Positions 9,382-19,923 of a DNA stretch of 64,000 bases are shown here, in pieces. The notes beneath the pieces are model-generated. The model ran no database searches and had not been told where the DNA came from. It worked only from the letters and a program-made list of their open reading frames with translations. A program made the translations under genes and the position numbers. The stretch's first letter is position 1; each line of letters opens with the position of its first letter. Origin of the DNA: Winogradskyella bathintestinalis (GTDB taxonomy: Bacteria; Bacteroidota; Bacteroidia; Flavobacteriales; Flavobacteriaceae). The stretch lies in assembly GCF_030407435.1 (NCBI RefSeq), contig NZ_JASDDK010000001.1, forward strand, positions 1 through 64,000, read 5' to 3'.

Positions 9382-11676
9382 TTATCGAACATGTCTCTGT
9401 TCTCGTTTCTCACGTTCTTGTACATCAACAACTGCAATAGCCGTCATATTTACAATTTCATCTACACTTGCATCTAATTGTAAAATATGTACCGGTTTAC
9501 GCATGCCCATCATTATAGGACCTATAGATTCTGCTTTATTGAGTTCTTTCAGCATTTTATAAGTAATATTAGCCGCGTCTAAATTGGGAAATATGAGTGT
9601 ATTTACTTTTCGACCTGCTAATTTAGAAAATGGAAAAATATCTTGAAGCATTTTTGAATTCAATGCAAAATCCGTTTGCACCTCTCCATCAACCACCATT
9701 TCCGGATAAGCTTTATGTAAATATGCTACGGCTTCTCTTACTTTTTCTGCTCGCGGATTTTCTGATGATCCAAAATTTGAATATGAGATCATCGCGGTTA
9801 TCGGCTCTATGCCAAACATTTTAGTCACACGCGATGTCATACGGGCAATTTTAGCTAAATCTTTGGCTGTTGGATCAATATTGATGGACGTATCACTTAA
9901 AAACATCGGACCACGTTGTGTCATCATTAAATTAGTTGCGGCAACCCTGGTTACACCATCAGCCATCCCTATTAATTCGAGCATCGGTTTTACAACTGAA
10001 GGATAGTTACGGGAATAACCTGTAATCAAAGTATCAGCATCACCAACATTAACCATCATTGCTGCGAAATAGTTACGCTCTCTCATTTTCTTTTCTGCTG
10101 AATAAATGGTAACTCCTTGTCGCTTTCGCTTTTTCCAGTAGGCTTTGGCATAACGGTTTTTGCGTTCTACCTCATCATCGGACTTTGGATCTATAATGAG
10201 TACATCTTCAGCATCAAATTCAATTTCTTCCATTAAAGCGATAATAGCCTCTTTACGACCTAATAATATTGGTATTGCAATACCCTCATCGTAAGCAATT
10301 TGAGCCGCTTTAAGTACATCTAGCTGATCGGCTTCCGCAAAAATTACACGCTTAGGATTAGTTTTCGCTCTTTCTAAGAGCATACGAATTAATTTATTAT
10401 CTGAGCCTAATCGCTCTAATAACGTATTCCTATAGCGATCCCAATCCTCTATCGGTTCTTTTGCTACACCACTTTCCATGGCTGCTTTTGCTACGGCCGG
10501 TGGTACTTCTGCAATTAATCTTGGATCAAAAGGTTTTGGAATTATATAGTCTTTTCCGAAGGTTAATCGTGTTTCGGAATATGCAATATTAACTTGTTCC
10601 GGAACTGATTCTTTGGCTAATTTAGATAAAGCTTTAACCGCAGCCATCTTCATAGCTTCGTTTATTTTTGTTGCTCTAACATCTAAAGCTCCTCTAAAAA
10701 TAAAAGGAAATCCAAGCACATTGTTTACTTGATTTGGATGATCGCTACGACCCGTTGCCATAATAATGTCGTCTCTGGTATCTATGGCAAGTTGATAACT
10801 AATTTCGGGTATTGGATTTGCCATAGCAAATACTATTGGATTTGCTGTCATAGATTTTAGCATTTCAGGCGTCACAATATTAGGTTGTGACAAACCAATA
10901 AACACATCCGAATTTTCCATAGCTTCAGCCAGTGTATCGATTTTACGAGATGTAGCAAACTCTGCTTTTTCTGCAGTTAGATTAATTCTGTCATCTCTAA
11001 TAACGCCTTTACTATCTAACATTACTATATTTTTGAGACTAGCTCCACAAGCTTGGTATAACCGAGTACAAGAGATTGCTGCCGCACCTGCCCCGCTCAC
11101 AACAATCTTGACTTCTTCAATCTTTTTTCCTGCTATTTCTAATGCATTAATCAGCGCCGCCGCCGATATTATAGCCGTGCCATGCTGATCATCGTGCATT
11201 ACAGGAATATCTAACTCTTCTTTTAAACGACGTTCAATTTCAAAGGCTTCTGGAGCTTTAATATCCTCAAGATTAATACCACCAAATGTTGGCGCAATGT
11301 TTTTAACTGTAGCAATAAATGCCTCAACATCTTCAGTATCCACCTCTATATCGAACACATCGATATCGGCAAAAATTTTAAAAAGCAAGCCTTTCCCCTC
11401 CATCACTGGCTTAGAAGCCTCTGGACCAATATTCCCTAAACCCAGAACGGCAGTTCCATTAGATATCACAGCCACCAAATTACCTTTTGCGGTGTATTTA
11501 TAAACGTTATTAACGTCCTTTTCTATTTCTAAACAAGGTTCAGCCACACCTGGTGAATAGGCCAAAGATAAGTCCCGTTGGGAGGCATATTTTTTTGTTG
11601 GTACAACTTTAATTTTGCCAGGAGTAGGTTTAGCATGATATACTAAGGCTTCTATGCGTTTGCTTTGTTTGCTCAT
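9382..11676 (-). CDS. maeB: NADP-dependent malic enzyme with C-terminal phosphotransacetylase-like domain
   Basis: A 764-residue, two-part enzyme of the MaeB type (E. coli MaeB has 759). The N-terminal part (about residues 15-390) is the malic enzyme: the malic N-domain motif YSPGVAEPC, metal- and substrate-binding MHDDQHGTAIISAAAL, and the dinucleotide-binding motif VVSGAGAAAISC. It decarboxylates malate oxidatively to pyruvate, with NADP preferred in this family. The C-terminal part (about 425-750) is homologous to phosphotransacetylase (motifs RVIFAEADQLDVLKAA and MMTQRGPMFLSDTSIN); in MaeB it regulates and oligomerises rather than catalysing acetyl transfer. It appears monocistronic, with a likely promoter at 11699-11731. 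Confidence 0.95.
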   Translation of the reverse strand: MSKQSKRIEALVYHAKPTPGKIKVVPTKKYASQRDLSLAYSPGVAEPCLEIEKDVNNVYKYTAKGNLVAVISNGTAVLGLGNIGPEASKPVMEGKGLLFKIFADIDVFDIEVDTEDVEAFIATVKNIAPTFGGINLEDIKAPEAFEIERRLKEELDIPVMHDDQHGTAIISAAALINALEIAGKKIEEVKIVVSGAGAAAISCTRLYQACGASLKNIVMLDSKGVIRDDRINLTAEKAEFATSRKIDTLAEAMENSDVFIGLSQPNIVTPEMLKSMTANPIVFAMANPIPEISYQLAIDTRDDIIMATGRSDHPNQVNNVLGFPFIFRGALDVRATKINEAMKMAAVKALSKLAKESVPEQVNIAYSETRLTFGKDYIIPKPFDPRLIAEVPPAVAKAAMESGVAKEPIEDWDRYRNTLLERLGSDNKLIRMLLERAKTNPKRVIFAEADQLDVLKAAQIAYDEGIAIPILLGRKEAIIALMEEIEFDAEDVLIIDPKSDDEVERKNRYAKAYWKKRKRQGVTIYSAEKKMRERNYFAAMMVNVGDADTLITGYSRNYPSVVKPMLELIGMADGVTRVAATNLMMTQRGPMFLSDTSINIDPTAKDLAKIARMTSRVTKMFGIEPITAMISYSNFGSSENPRAEKVREAVAYLHKAYPEMVVDGEVQTDFALNSKMLQDIFPFSKLAGRKVNTLIFPNLDAANITYKMLKELNKAESIGPIMMGMRKPVHILQLDASVDEIVNMTAIAVVDVQEREKREQRHVR

Positions 11677-11698
11677 ATGGAATAATCTTTAGGAACTT

Positions 11699-11731
11699 CA
11701 AATTTAACAATCCTAATTAATGAAATACCAA
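11699..11731 (-). promoter_or_regulatory. Probable promoter of maeB
   Basis: On the minus strand TTG at 11731-11729 and TAAATTTG at 11706-11699 are spaced 22 bp apart, at the long end of the flavobacterial consensus. The element lies 23 bp upstream of the maeB ATG at 11676. Confidence 0.5.
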
Positions 11732-11874
11732 ATCTTTTATAAAATTGCTATTTCTTTTTTTCTTATAATAACTTCAAAAACTATTTAAGTAAAAGTTTCA
11801 TTTACATAAAATATTTGCAAAAAAGGTGTAGAAAAAATTGCTATTTCTCAAAAAATAAATAATTGAAATTTCAA

Positions 11875-13086
11875 TTATTTTTTGATGGTGAAAACGAATT
11901 TAGCCCCTTTTCCTAAACCAGATTCTATATTAATTTCACCTCCTGATTTTTCAACTATTCTCTTTACAGTAGCTAAACCAATGCCGTTACCTACGCGACC
12001 AAATCTATCTTGTTGTGTAATTTTTTGAAAAATTTTAAATATTTTTTTATGATTGGCAACAGCTATACCAGGACCATTATCTTTTAAGTAAAATTCAAAA
12101 TGGGTATCGGTTTCAGTTACTCCTAATTCAATTTCAACCTTATCTTTGTCATTATACTTAATGGCATTAGTTACCAAGTTAATTAAAACATGAGTGATTG
12201 TTGTTTTATTGGCATGTATTTGAGATAGTGAACTGTTCAAAATCATACTAAGGCTATGATCATAATTGAAAAGACCTTCAATTTCTGTGTTTAATTTTTC
12301 TAAATTAATATTAGATTTCTCTTGGTTTGAAATATTATCACTTCTACTGTAATCAAGCAACCCGTCAATTAAATCATTAAGACTATCAGAAGATTTTATG
12401 ATCATTTCAAGCATCTCAATACCTTCATCGTCAACTTTCAGTTTATAGTCTTCTAAAAATAGTTGTGCCAAGCTAGAAATATTGATTAAGGGAGATTTCA
12501 GATCGTGAGCAGCGATATAAGCAAAACGCTCTAATTCCTTATTTTTAATTTTTAAATCTTTCAAAGCCCGTTTTAATAAAGATTTGCTTTTTCGCAGTTC
12601 TAACAAATTCATAACTTGTTTAGAAAGCGCTGATAAAGATTTTAGTTGATTCTGACTTAATAAATTAGGTTTATTATCAATAACACACAATGTACCTAAA
12701 GGAAGTCCATTTTTACTTACAAGAGGAACGCCCGCATAAAAAATCACATTCGGATCGCCCGTTACTAAAGGATTATCCTTAAAACGGTCATCTTTTCTTG
12801 AATCTTCTACAATGAAAGTATTTTCTTCGTCATTAATGGCATGAGCACAAAAGGCATAATCCCTTAAAGTTTCTTCTACATCTAAGCCATAATGCGATTT
12901 AAACCATTGGCGTTCATCGTCAATAAGACTGATTAAAGCAATTGGCATATCGCAAATTTCTGCAGCAATTGTTGTAATATCATCGTAATCAGATTCTTGA
13001 AGCGTATCTAATATTGAATATGATTCTAAATTTTTTAATCTTTCTTTTTCTTTCTTATGTTTTTTCGGGGTAATCATAACAGTCAA
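11875..13086 (-). CDS. GAF-domain sensor histidine kinase, soluble
   Basis: A 403-residue cytoplasmic histidine kinase with no transmembrane segment. Residues 25-165 form a GAF domain (motifs ALISLIDDERQWFKS, FCAHAIND, GVPLVSKNGLPLGTLCVID). A short coiled coil (165-185) leads into the HisKA dimerisation domain with phospho-acceptor His194 in YIAAHDLKSPL. The C-terminal HATPase has the N-box VTNAIKYN, G1 DNGPGIA and G2 GNGIGLATVKRI. No response regulator gene is adjacent, so the output partner is unknown; HDLKSPL kinases of this form often act with stand-alone receivers. The ligand cannot be inferred. Flanking genes (maeB, queG) give no functional hint. Confidence 0.88.
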   Translation of the reverse strand: MTVMITPKKHKKEKERLKNLESYSILDTLQESDYDDITTIAAEICDMPIALISLIDDERQWFKSHYGLDVEETLRDYAFCAHAINDEENTFIVEDSRKDDRFKDNPLVTGDPNVIFYAGVPLVSKNGLPLGTLCVIDNKPNLLSQNQLKSLSALSKQVMNLLELRKSKSLLKRALKDLKIKNKELERFAYIAAHDLKSPLINISSLAQLFLEDYKLKVDDEGIEMLEMIIKSSDSLNDLIDGLLDYSRSDNISNQEKSNINLEKLNTEIEGLFNYDHSLSMILNSSLSQIHANKTTITHVLINLVTNAIKYNDKDKVEIELGVTETDTHFEFYLKDNGPGIAVANHKKIFKIFQKITQQDRFGRVGNGIGLATVKRIVEKSGGEINIESGLGKGAKFVFTIKK

Positions 13087-13475
13087 TTTTTCAATTTGGA
13101 AAATTAGCTCATCCTTGCATAATTCTATTATATAATCTCCTTTTTTTGGCTGCTATTCGCCAAAGCAAGTTATATAACTTAAACGCTTTAAACGGGTTTT
13201 TATTTACTTAACAATTAATTTTTATGTCGCAAATTGAGGTAAGTCCATTTGTAACATTCACATTTCAAGTTTCACAAAAGGTTCACGATCTCAAAAAATT
13301 ATGCTTTCATCTCATTATGATTATTGCCAAAAGATTCATCATAAAAATTGCTAATTAAACGCCATGAGTTAAATTTAGATTGTCTTAAGATTGGATTATC
13401 ATTGTTATAGTACCAAAAAGATTAATTATAATTTTATTTTAAAAAATTTTTTTAGATTCACTTTTAAGAAGAAAA
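13087..13475. other. Intergenic region upstream of the GAF kinase
   Basis: An AT-rich gap of 389 bp between queG (ending at 13476) and the kinase start at 13086, all on the minus strand. I see no match to the TAnnTTTG element, no RNA-like hairpin with a T-tract and no ORF with coding character. The queG-proximal end holds an A/T run (about 13430-13455) that could help termination but lacks a GC stem. Confidence 0.45.
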
Positions 13476-14399
13476 TTAATCCTTCAAAAATCGAATATTT
13501 CGCTCTAAACCCTTAAATTTAGTGCGCTTTACAGCAGATTTTTGAAACACTTTTTTAAAAGTATCCTCTGTAATTTCTTCCCAATCTTTCTTGGTCATAT
13601 CCAACAGTTCTGGATGCGGATTGAATAACGGTTCGTTATGTGATTTTGAAAAACGATTCCATGGGCAAACGTCTTGGCAGATATCGCAACCAAACATCCA
13701 ATCGTTAAATTGGCCTTTAAATTCTGTCGGAATATTGTCTTTAAGTTCTATGGTAAAATATGAAATGCATTTGCTGCCGTCCACCACATAAGGTTCTGTA
13801 ATTGCTTCGGTTGGACAAGCATCAATACAAGCTGTGCATGTGCCGCAATGGTCAGTTACTGGTGTATCGTACTCCAATTCTAAATCTATAATCAGTTCAG
13901 CTATAAAATAGAACGAACCGACTTGCTGAGTCAATAAATTGGAATGTTTCCCAATCCAACCCAAACCCGATTTTGCTGCCCAAGCTTTATCTAAAACTGG
14001 TGCAGAATCTACAAAGGCACGTCCACCAACCTCTCCTATTTCATCCTGAATAAAATATAATAATGATTTCAGTTTATGTTTTATAACATGATGATAATCG
14101 TTTCCGTAAGCATATTTTGATAGCTTATAAGAATTGTCTGATTGAAGTTCTGAAGGGTAATAATTTAACAATAATGACACCACAGATTTTGAACCTTCCA
14201 CCAAAAGGGTGGGATCTAAACGCTTGTCGAAATGGTTTTCCATGTAGTGCATTTCGCCATTCATGTTTTTATTGAGCCAGGTTTCAAGACGAGGTGCTTC
14301 GGTTTCTAAGAATTCTGCTTTACTAATACCACATGACAAAAATCCGAGGCGTTTGGCTTCGGATTTTATTAAATCGGTGTATTGCTGCTTGTTATCCAC
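13476..14399 (-). CDS. queG: Epoxyqueuosine reductase QueG
   Basis: A 307-residue cobalamin- and Fe-S-dependent enzyme that performs the last step of tRNA queuosine synthesis, reducing epoxyqueuosine to queuosine. Two [4Fe-4S] clusters are visible: Cys185-x2-Cys188-x2-Cys191-x3-Cys195-Pro and Cys238-x2-Cys241-x3-Cys245-Pro, with Cys211 completing one of them. The general acid Asp131 lies in [20 protein letters not shown]. Length is shorter than E. coli QueG (379) because the C-terminal HEAT-like part is missing, as is usual in Bacteroidota. The only plausible start is GTG at 14399, since the next in-frame ATG would remove about 45 conserved residues. A -7-like box (TAACTTTG, 14411-14404) lies only four bases upstream. 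Confidence 0.95.
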   Translation of the reverse strand: MDNKQQYTDLIKSEAKRLGFLSCGISKAEFLETEAPRLETWLNKNMNGEMHYMENHFDKRLDPTLLVEGSKSVVSLLLNYYPSELQSDNSYKLSKYAYGNDYHHVIKHKLKSLLYFIQDEIGEVGGRAFVDSAPVLDKAWAAKSGLGWIGKHSNLLTQQVGSFYFIAELIIDLELEYDTPVTDHCGTCTACIDACPTEAITEPYVVDGSKCISYFTIELKDNIPTEFKGQFNDWMFGCDICQDVCPWNRFSKSHNEPLFNPHPELLDMTKKDWEEITEDTFKKVFQKSAVKRTKFKGLERNIRFLKD

Positions 14400-14523
14400 A
14401 GCACAAAGTTACGGTTAATTAAGTTCTCTGTTAAATGATTATTTTTTCATTTTAGTCCTTTTTCTTTCCCACATCTAAAGACGAATGATGCCCGTAAATC
14501 CTCCAATCTCCATTTTAAAATAA

Positions 14524-15579
14524 TTAAGGACGCGCCTCTAATATGAGATTAAAAGGCGTTTCATTCGCACGTCTAAAGTGATTAAAACCTGCCTCATGAG
14601 CCACTTCTCTTAATCGCTTCTCACCTGCTTGTGCACCCAAAGCCAAACCGACTTCTTGGCTCATAGAACTCGGTGTACACAATAAGGTTGAAAATGAATA
14701 AAATGCTCTGCTCACAGGATTGATATTATCTTTTAATGAATCATTAGCGAAAGGCTCTACTAGCATACAAGTACCATCGGGTTTTAGCGCTTTTTTCACA
14801 TGAATACATGCACCAACAGGATCTCCCATATCGTGTAAACAATCAAAAAATGTTACAAGATCATATTCATCTCCTGGAAAATCTTTTGCAGTGGCCAACT
14901 GAAACGAAATGTTATCGAGTCCAGATTCTGCTGCATGAGTTTTGGCATGGTCTATGGATCCTTGATGAAAATCAAATCCTATAAATTCCGAATTAGGAAA
15001 GGCTTTTGCCATTATCATTGTTGAAGCCGCATGGCCACAACCTACATCAGCTACTTTTGCTCCTTTTTCAAGTTTCTCCATAACGCCATCTAAGGATGGC
15101 AACCAATTTTGTACCAAATTCGTAGCATAAGAGGGTCTAAAGAATTTTTCGGTACCACAGAATAAACAATTGTGATGATCTCCCCAAGACACCCCTTCAC
15201 CGGATTGAAATGCTTTTTCCATGGTTGGCACATCATGATACATCGAAGAAATGGCAAAGTAGGCACCTGTCATTAATACAGGACTATCAGAATTACTAAA
15301 AACAAAAGCTTGTTCTGGAGATAATGTAAATGATTCATTAGTATCATTATATTCAATATATCCAGACGCTACATGTGCAGATAGCCATTCTCTTAAATAG
15401 CGTTCATTGACTTCTGCAGCTTTAGCAAGTTGAGAAGACGATGCACTTCCTACTTTTTCCATTGTTTTATAAATACCTAGTTTATCTCCAATAATAATTA
15501 GTGGGCCAATTGCTGCAGCACCCATTTCGGTTACCATTTTACCTAATAAACTGTTTAATTTGTTTTCGTCGATTGCCAT
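14524..15579 (-). CDS. Winged-helix-containing SAM-dependent methyltransferase
   Basis: A class I methyltransferase of 351 residues. The N-terminal part (about 1-85, with SSSQLAKAAEVNERYLREWLSAHVASGYIEY) is a winged helix of the kind seen in Rv2258c-like and small-molecule O-methyltransferases. The Rossmann core follows, with SAM motif I VADVGCGHAAST, an acidic residue in FIGFDFHQGS and DLVTFFDCLHDMGDP after strand 4. I start it at MAIDENK (15579): the longer frame to 15612 adds an atypical AT-rich stretch, and a -7-like box (TACGTTTG, 15617-15610) would place transcription initiation inside it. The substrate is not inferable; most relatives act on small metabolites, not on DNA or rRNA. Confidence 0.82.
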   Translation of the reverse strand: MAIDENKLNSLLGKMVTEMGAAAIGPLIIIGDKLGIYKTMEKVGSASSSQLAKAAEVNERYLREWLSAHVASGYIEYNDTNESFTLSPEQAFVFSNSDSPVLMTGAYFAISSMYHDVPTMEKAFQSGEGVSWGDHHNCLFCGTEKFFRPSYATNLVQNWLPSLDGVMEKLEKGAKVADVGCGHAASTMIMAKAFPNSEFIGFDFHQGSIDHAKTHAAESGLDNISFQLATAKDFPGDEYDLVTFFDCLHDMGDPVGACIHVKKALKPDGTCMLVEPFANDSLKDNINPVSRAFYSFSTLLCTPSSMSQEVGLALGAQAGEKRLREVAHEAGFNHFRRANETPFNLILEARP

Positions 15580-15744
15580 GATTTTAGTTTTTAAAATTAA
15601 TATTGATAGCAAACGTAGGAAGAGAAAAGAAGGATGCCTTTTACTATTTTAATTTTGTGTATCACTATTTGTTCAAATCCAAAAAACACTAGCACTATTT
15701 TGTCACAAAAATAACAAATCTAGATTTAATATGCTTATTTTCAA

Positions 15745-18700
15745 TTATTTATGTGTTTCGCTTGGCGTTTGCCCGAATTCTTCCTTATAGGCGCGACTAA
15801 ACCAAGAAGGATCATTAAATCCGACGTCATAGGCAATTTCTGAAATTGATTTTTCAGTAGTTTGAATTAAATCTTTAGCTTTTTCCAATCGTACGGAACG
15901 AATAAAAACAGCAGTAGATTTTCCCGTTATGGCTTTTAATTTTCTATAAATTTGTGACTCACTCATCTTCATTTTCTGAGCAACATGTCTAGATCCTAAA
16001 TTTGAATCTTCGATATTTTCTTGAATTATAGTGATTATGGTTTGAAGAAATTTCAATTCAGGCTTATTGCCTTTTGAATCTAATATTTGAGAGATTTTAT
16101 CCTTTGAAAACGATTGCATCATACGTTGTCTTAACAATACCAATTGGTCTAATCTGGTTAACAACTCGGTCTTCAAAAATGGTTTTGTGAGATAAGCATC
16201 TGCACCATGTTGAAGCCCTTTAATCCGGTCATTTTCTGAAGTTTTCGCCGTAAGTAAAATTACAGGAATATGATCGGTACGTACATCAGTTTTCAGAATT
16301 TCACAAACTTGAAAGCCATCTTTTTCTGGCATCATAACATCACAAATAATAATATCTGGTATTGTATCGAAGGCTTTATCTAAACCTAAACTGCCATTAT
16401 TCGCAAATAGACATTGGTACTTCTGCTCTAAACATAGTTTTAAATAATAGGAAACATCTTTATTGTCTTCAATAATTAGCGCTTTTGGCAAATTGTTGTC
16501 CTTATCATACAGTTGTAATGACCATTCTTTTTCATCGTTGATATTATCAACCATATCACTAGAGCTTGTAATTATGTTTGTTACTAGAGAAGAATTTCTA
16601 GTTACAGGAAGAATCACAGTAAATTCAGTACCTTTATTTTCGGTACTTTTTACACTAATTTCGCCATGCATAAGTTCAACCAATATTTTGGTTAAAGCGA
16701 GTCCAATACCTACCCCTTTTCCTGCTTTGGAAAATGAATTTTCTACTTGATAAAACCGATCGAAAATTTTCGACAACGCTTTTTCAGGAATACCTATTCC
16801 ATGATCTTTTACTTTAACGATAAGGATTTCTTGGTCATTTAAAACACCTTTGTTAACATGAAAAAAAATCTTTTTATAATCAGGAGAAAATTTAATGGCA
16901 TTAGACAACAAATTAGAAACGATGATTTGCAACTTTCCGTCATCAAAATCCATAATGAGATTATCGGTCTCAAAATATGAAATCATATCAATATTGGAAT
17001 TTTTTGCTAAAGATTGAAAACTCTCGCTAACATATCTTAAAAAAGGAATAACATCTGTTTGAATAAGATTAAGTTCCATAGTGCCACTTTCGGCTTTACT
17101 TATTCCCAAAAGTTGGTTAACGAGTAAGAGCAAATCTTTGCCATTGCGTTCTATAATATCAACGGCTTCGGTTGTTTCGTCATGGTTTTGCAATTTCGGA
17201 TTTTTTTTAATGGTGTCTGCCAAACCTAGAATTATTGTTAAAGGTGTTCTAAATTCGTGTGTGATGTTAGTGTATAAATTATTCTTTAATACACTGAGTT
17301 CTTTTAGTTTTTGATGTTCGGCAATGGCGAGTTGTTTTGAGAGTTTAAAATTGTAAAACCAATATAATAAGCCACCTAAAACTACAATATATAATCCATA
17401 AGCCCACCAAGTGCCCCACAGTGGAGGTAAAATTATCAAGCTCATTTCTAAAGGTGGTTGATTCCATATTTTTCCTCTTGAAAAGCCATTGACTTGTAGT
17501 TGATATTCTCCTGATGGTAAATTTAAAAACTGAATTTCATTATCTTTGAGGGTAATCCAATCTTGATTCTCTGGAAGTAAACGATAAGCAAATTCTACAT
17601 TTTTATTTAATCTATAATCTATTGAAGAAATGTCTAAATAAAACGGAAATTGATGGTGTTTAAACTCTAAAATGTTAGAATTTGCAATAGATTTCGTTAA
17701 TAATTTATCTACAGTACCATTAGGTTGTACGGCATAATCTTTTACTCTTAATTCTGAAAAATAGATTCGTTTAGGTCGATCAATATTTTTAATGTCAATA
17801 GGGTTAAAAAAGGTCACGCCTTCTACACCACCTAAATAAATAACACCTTTATTATCCCTGAATTTCGCATGAATATCAAATTCGTTACTTTGAATACCAT
17901 CTTCTGTTTTGTATTGCGTGAATTTTCTATTATTTGTATTAAAATTAACCAATCCATCATTAGTACCTAACCATAAATTTCCTTCATAATCATCTTGTAC
18001 GCTATACACCGCTGCATTGGTAAATTGATTTTGTTCCTTCCATGAGGTAAACTTATTATTACCTAAAAAAAGATTTAAACCATGGCGTGTGCCCACCCAA
18101 ATACTATCGTTTTTATCTATTAAAATATCATATACTGCGTTATGGGATAGACTTTTCTTGCTATGCTTTTCTTTATGGTAGTTTTTATAAATTGGATCTG
18201 TATAACCATCTCCTTTAAAATCTATATGGGTTAAACCTCCTTGCGTACCAATCCAAGCATTATTTTTTTTATCTATCCTTACACACGTAGTTACATTGTT
18301 CTGAATTGAATTTTTATCTGCAGGGTTATGTACATACCTAATCACGTTGACGGTTCCATTCTCTTGCATTTCTAGTCTAAAAACACCATAGCCATAAGTG
18401 GCACCCCAAATATTATAGTTTTTATCTAATGTAATGCCCTTTAAAAAGTCACCATTAATAGAATTGGTATCATTAGGGTTATATCTAAATATTTTAAAAT
18501 TGGGTTGTTCGGGATTAAAGGTTTTTAAATCTAGCATCCGTAAGCCTCTTGTGGTAGCAAACCATAGTCTTTTATTTTTATCATCTTTAACTATGTCTCT
18601 CACCGTTCCAAAAATGTTGATTGAATCATTTAATACATTTTCAAAATAGTAAGGAGTACCATTTCTAATTAGATTTAAACCACCATCAGAGGTTCCGATC

Positions 18701-19845
18701 CATAAATCCTCTTTGTCTTTTAATATTGAAAAAATCACATTATCATTAAGTAGATGACTGCCACGTTTGTCTTTAGAAATATTTTGGAAAAATGGAGGTT
18801 TAAAGTTTATCAGATTCAGATTATTCGCTGTACCTACAAGTATGTGATCATTATCCGTTTTAAGCAGTGCTGTAACTGTACTATTGCTTAAGCCATCCTC
18901 ATTACTAATCGATTTTTCTATCTCATGAATAATTTTCATGGTTTTCAAATCCAGTAGAAAAAGACCATTTCCTGTACCTACCCATACTGATAATTCATCT
19001 TTTTTTAAAAAGGAAGTTACAAACTTTACCGAAACGTGTGTTGTTACTTTAAATTCGAATAATTCAAGATTTTTATTCTGATAATTATAAATATATAAAC
19101 CAAAATCACCACCAATTAATAGATAATCGCTCGTATTATAAAATGCACGTACCCGACTGTTTATTTTAAATATAGGTTCAATATTTTCACTAATATTCTG
19201 TGACATATTAATATTATAAACATTGCCATTAAAATCACCAACCCATAGTTTTCCGGTTTCAGAATAGAACAATGCACTTAATGGTTGTGTAGGTAAATAG
19301 TTATTTTGCCGAAAAGTGTTGTTCTCTAAATCAGTAATTTTATGTAAACCCGACAATCTCGATGCTACCCAAATATTACCATCGTTATCTAAAGTTAAAT
19401 CAGATATAACCTCATTTTCGTCATTAGCAAATTTCAACTTCAATTTATAAAAGCGCTCTAAATTTGGGTTATAATACGAAAGACCACTGCCAATGGTGCC
19501 AACCCATATATTTCCTTTTTTATCTTCGAGTATATTATTGATTAGGTTGCCAGAAATGGTTAAAGCGTCTGATTCACGATGTCTGAAATGTTTAAACTCA
19601 TTTCCATCAAACCTATTTAATCCATCTTGAGTCGCTATCCAAACAAACCCTGATTTATCAAGTAACAGGTCGTTAACTGTTACTTGAGACAAGCCGTCTT
19701 CTAAAGAATAATGTCTAATTCTATGGGATTCTAAGTAGGTTTGTGCAAATGAGAAAGATGACGATTGAATAATTAAAATGGTAAAAAATACCATCGCAAA
19801 ATGCCATGGATTTCTATAGTTAGAAAAGCTATAACTAATAACCAC
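15745..19845 (-). CDS. Hybrid two-component system sensor/AraC regulator (HTCS)
   Basis: A 1366-residue one-protein two-component system. After a signal peptide (about 1-35) comes a periplasmic sensor of Reg_prop beta-propeller repeats (about 40-690; repeated forms of I-W-V-G-T-x-G-L) and a Y_Y_Y domain (about 735-805). A transmembrane helix (about 812-830) leads to HisKA with the acceptor His in NITHEFRTPL (near 862), HATPase (motifs DHGIGIPEK and GVGIGLALTKI), a receiver with Asp in IIICDVMMPEKDG (near 1165), and a C-terminal AraC-type helix-turn-helix (about 1285-1360). HTCS proteins normally sense oligosaccharides and switch on polysaccharide loci. Here no glycoside hydrolase or SusCD pair is adjacent, so its target is unknown and may be distant. 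Confidence 0.95.
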   Translation of the reverse strand: MVISYSFSNYRNPWHFAMVFFTILIIQSSSFSFAQTYLESHRIRHYSLEDGLSQVTVNDLLLDKSGFVWIATQDGLNRFDGNEFKHFRHRESDALTISGNLINNILEDKKGNIWVGTIGSGLSYYNPNLERFYKLKLKFANDENEVISDLTLDNDGNIWVASRLSGLHKITDLENNTFRQNNYLPTQPLSALFYSETGKLWVGDFNGNVYNINMSQNISENIEPIFKINSRVRAFYNTSDYLLIGGDFGLYIYNYQNKNLELFEFKVTTHVSVKFVTSFLKKDELSVWVGTGNGLFLLDLKTMKIIHEIEKSISNEDGLSNSTVTALLKTDNDHILVGTANNLNLINFKPPFFQNISKDKRGSHLLNDNVIFSILKDKEDLWIGTSDGGLNLIRNGTPYYFENVLNDSINIFGTVRDIVKDDKNKRLWFATTRGLRMLDLKTFNPEQPNFKIFRYNPNDTNSINGDFLKGITLDKNYNIWGATYGYGVFRLEMQENGTVNVIRYVHNPADKNSIQNNVTTCVRIDKKNNAWIGTQGGLTHIDFKGDGYTDPIYKNYHKEKHSKKSLSHNAVYDILIDKNDSIWVGTRHGLNLFLGNNKFTSWKEQNQFTNAAVYSVQDDYEGNLWLGTNDGLVNFNTNNRKFTQYKTEDGIQSNEFDIHAKFRDNKGVIYLGGVEGVTFFNPIDIKNIDRPKRIYFSELRVKDYAVQPNGTVDKLLTKSIANSNILEFKHHQFPFYLDISSIDYRLNKNVEFAYRLLPENQDWITLKDNEIQFLNLPSGEYQLQVNGFSRGKIWNQPPLEMSLIILPPLWGTWWAYGLYIVVLGGLLYWFYNFKLSKQLAIAEHQKLKELSVLKNNLYTNITHEFRTPLTIILGLADTIKKNPKLQNHDETTEAVDIIERNGKDLLLLVNQLLGISKAESGTMELNLIQTDVIPFLRYVSESFQSLAKNSNIDMISYFETDNLIMDFDDGKLQIIVSNLLSNAIKFSPDYKKIFFHVNKGVLNDQEILIVKVKDHGIGIPEKALSKIFDRFYQVENSFSKAGKGVGIGLALTKILVELMHGEISVKSTENKGTEFTVILPVTRNSSLVTNIITSSSDMVDNINDEKEWSLQLYDKDNNLPKALIIEDNKDVSYYLKLCLEQKYQCLFANNGSLGLDKAFDTIPDIIICDVMMPEKDGFQVCEILKTDVRTDHIPVILLTAKTSENDRIKGLQHGADAYLTKPFLKTELLTRLDQLVLLRQRMMQSFSKDKISQILDSKGNKPELKFLQTIITIIQENIEDSNLGSRHVAQKMKMSESQIYRKLKAITGKSTAVFIRSVRLEKAKDLIQTTEKSISEIAYDVGFNDPSWFSRAYKEEFGQTPSETHK

Positions 19846-19923
19846 CTTTGTATCAATTGATTAACAAAAATTAAAGTTAGTGAATTTTTAGTTCGTAGGC
19901 TTTAATAAACGCATCTAAATCAT

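Noticed and set aside
11677..11874. Possible regulatory RNA between maeB and the GAF kinase
   Set aside because: Only A/T-rich sequence with a maeB promoter is visible; no stable hairpin or conserved element is apparent.
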